Shown: piece after piece, positions 62,744 through 64,000 of the stretch | Position numbering within the stretch: the first letter of the stretch is position 1 | Layout: each line of letters begins with the position of its first letter | Assembly: GCF_016887565.1 (NCBI RefSeq) | Contig: NZ_CP069396.1 | Coordinates: 1,763,001 to 1,827,000 of the forward strand | Direction of reading: 5' to 3' | DNA length: 64,000 nt | Source of the DNA: Archangium violaceum | GTDB taxonomy: Bacteria; Myxococcota; Myxococcia; Myxococcales; Myxococcaceae | Program-made: the position numbers and the translations under genes | The notes under the pieces: model-generated | Databases searched by the model: none | Told to the model about the DNA's origin: nothing | What the model saw: only the letters and a program-made list of their open reading frames with translations

Positions 62744-63160
62744 ATGCGAATCGTCCTGCTACTTGGATTGCTCAGTCTCGCACCCGGTTGTGTCCTGCAT
62801 ACCGGCCGGGGTCACTACCCACGGCCCGCGCCGAGTCCCGCGCCGCCGCCTCCGCCGCGCGCCATGTCCTATGACGAGGCCGTGTCGCTCGGCCTGGGGC
62901 AGTGCCGCTCGCGCGGCTACCGGTGCGAGCTGAAGGAGGCCCACCTGAAGGGCCACGACGTGTGGAAGGTGAAGTTCCAGGCCTTCGCGCCCGGCGCCAG
63001 GGGCCACCTGCACCTCGACTACGACGCCTACTCCCGCGCGCTCCTCAAGGTGGACGAGAAGGTGAAGTCCAAGGGCGACGACTGGGATGACGACGATGAT
63101 GGGCGGGGGCATGGGCATGGCCGCGGCAAGAAGAAGGGCCATGCGAAGTGGGATGACTGA
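62744..63160 (+). CDS. Small lipoprotein with Asp- and His/Lys-rich tail
   Basis: 138 residues. The signal peptide ends in a lipobox (LLGLLSLAPGC). A Pro-rich linker is followed by a compact domain (AMSYDEAVSLGLGQCRSRGYRCELKEAHLKGHDVWKVKFQAF, HLHLDYDAYSRALLKVDEKVKSK) that resembles PepSY-like small domains, and an unusual tail with DDWDDDDDGRGHGHGRGKKKGHAKWDD that may bind metal. The function is unknown. It is convergent with the HEAT-type gene (stops ~26 bases apart). Confidence 0.7.
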   Translation: MRIVLLLGLLSLAPGCVLHTGRGHYPRPAPSPAPPPPPRAMSYDEAVSLGLGQCRSRGYRCELKEAHLKGHDVWKVKFQAFAPGARGHLHLDYDAYSRALLKVDEKVKSKGDDWDDDDDGRGHGHGRGKKKGHAKWDD

Positions 63161-63185
63161 ATGAGCCCGGCGGGGGCGGGGACGC

Positions 63186-64000
63186 TCACTTCTTCGTCAG
63201 CGTCTTGATGGCGTCTTCCGCCTCGTCCTGGCCGCAGTTCCTCGGGCCCGACTTCTCCCGGGGCAGCTTGCTCAGCTGCTCCAGCGCTGGCAGGGCCTCC
63301 GGATTGCCCAGGCCCGCCAGCCGCCGCGCCGCGCGCGCCCGCACGGCGCAGTTCTTCGACTCGAGCGCCCCCGAGTACAGCTTCACCAGGTCGAGCCCGG
63401 CCGTGGTCTGCACCGCCTCCAGGTAGCGCAGCGCGCCCCACTGCCTCGGCGAGTGCTCCTCCTCCGCCAGCTCCTCGAAGTGCTCCCTCACCCGCTCCTT
63501 GGGGAACGTGGACAGCAGCTTGCGCAGCCCCTTGTCCCCCTCGTCCTCGCCGAAGTCCTCGGCCAGCCCGTCCAGCACCGGGTCCTCGATGGACTCGCGC
63601 GCCTCCGCGTCCAGCCCCACCAGCGCCGCGTGCTCGTCCTCGTGCCGTTTCAGCGCGTGCATCGCCCACGCGCGCACCTGTGGCACCGCCCCGTCCTTCT
63701 TCGTCTCCGCCGGCACTTCCGACAGCCGCTTCAGCGCCTCCGCGGCCTTGCCCTCTTCCACCAGCACGCGCGCCTGGTACACCGGGTCCCCGCGGCGCAC
63801 CACCTCGTACGAGCCGACGCCCAGCACCGCCACCACGCCCAGGCTCACGCCCAGCGTCTGGCCCGGGTAGGCGCGCGCGAGCGCCATCACCCGTTCCACC
63901 ACCCGCTCCACCACCGGTCGAGCCGCCTGCTCCAGCCGGTTCCAGATCGCCCGCACCGGCCGCATCACCGGGGCCAGCTGTTCCGTGAGCGGCGGGCGCA
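63186..64000 (-). CDS. HEAT-repeat-like protein with membrane helix, open to the right edge (partial)
   Basis: The frame is open to the window edge, so the true start is probably outside; a GTG at 63968 followed by ATG would give 260 residues. One membrane helix (TLGVSLGVVAVLGVGSYEVV) lies ~45 residues from that GTG. The C-terminal part is helical and repeat-like (HSPRQWGALRYLEAVQTTAGLDLVKLYSGALESKNCAVRARAARRLAGLGNPEALPALEQLSKLPREKSG), a HEAT-type solenoid. Residues upstream of the GTG (PPLTEQLAPV) read as part of a longer protein, possibly the end of a Ser/Thr kinase or similar. No catalytic motif is in view. Confidence 0.65.
   Translation of the reverse strand, partial: RPPLTEQLAPVMRPVRAIWNRLEQAARPVVERVVERVMALARAYPGQTLGVSLGVVAVLGVGSYEVVRRGDPVYQARVLVEEGKAAEALKRLSEVPAETKKDGAVPQVRAWAMHALKRHEDEHAALVGLDAEARESIEDPVLDGLAEDFGEDEGDKGLRKLLSTFPKERVREHFEELAEEEHSPRQWGALRYLEAVQTTAGLDLVKLYSGALESKNCAVRARAARRLAGLGNPEALPALEQLSKLPREKSGPRNCGQDEAEDAIKTLTKK

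Overview
The window is a 64 kb piece of a very GC-rich, densely coded chromosome. It fits a myxobacterium of the Cystobacterineae (Archangium/Cystobacter/Myxococcus side). The main reasons are a retron whose RNA and reverse transcriptase have the layout of the myxobacterial Mx162/Sa163 retrons, many small lipoproteins, a lipoprotein nuclease toxin with a neighbouring immunity gene, very large STAND/WD40 proteins, and frequent GTG starts with GTGA/ATGA overlaps. The assignment is inferred from gene families, since no rRNA is present. I saw no tRNA, CRISPR array, phage or complete insertion sequence.

Layout. 0-3.7 kb: an SbcD/YhaO-like and YhaN-like DNA-repair pair, cut by the left edge. 3.7-7 kb: the glyoxylate-shunt genes aceB-aceA on the minus strand, with an AT-richer promoter region. 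7-18.4 kb: housekeeping and accessory genes (PspC-like protein, two Uma2 nucleases, MOSC protein, fumarase, a D-threonine-aldolase-like enzyme, FMN reductase, a degenerate metallo-beta-lactamase lipoprotein, ClpP, alpha/beta hydrolase, 5'-nucleotidase). 18.5-27.1 kb: a two-gene, ATGA-coupled defence candidate. One gene encodes a 2196-residue SIR2-NACHT-pentapeptide-WD40-AAA protein and the other an AAA-metallophosphoesterase fusion whose AAA domain is a paralogue of the first protein's C-terminus. 27.2-30.6 kb: SRPBCC protein and acyl-CoA ligase.

30.8-40.2 kb: six protein genes and one retron RNA, all on the plus strand: WGR+beta-propeller, WGR+HEAT, SWIM zinc finger, the retron msr-msd RNA, the retron reverse transcriptase, a tiny single-pass membrane protein and an ADP-ribosylglycohydrolase. 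The first repeat arm of the retron RNA begins on the stop codon of the SWIM gene. This block is the strongest candidate for an undescribed system. 40.2-44.1 kb: GAF protein, PLD/cardiolipin-synthase-like enzyme, endonuclease III. 44.2-46 kb: a PD-(D/E)XK lipoprotein toxin and its DUF3396-like immunity gene, resembling myxobacterial outer-membrane-exchange toxin cassettes. 46-50.5 kb: small and poorly known proteins and a MITE/REP-like inverted-repeat element. 50.5-54.4 kb: GNAT, argC-argB and a two-repeat peptidoglycan amidase. 54.5-60 kb: one giant multi-pass membrane protein. 60-64 kb: a PAS histidine kinase, an NlpC/P60-like lipoprotein and the end of a HEAT-type protein that is open to the right edge.

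A palindromic dispersed repeat (core CCCTCTCCC-GGGAGAGGG followed by a GGGTGAGGGT tail) occurs six times. Four copies sit at or just after stop codons. Two lie in frame inside the giant membrane-protein gene and encode PHPSPLPEGEG.
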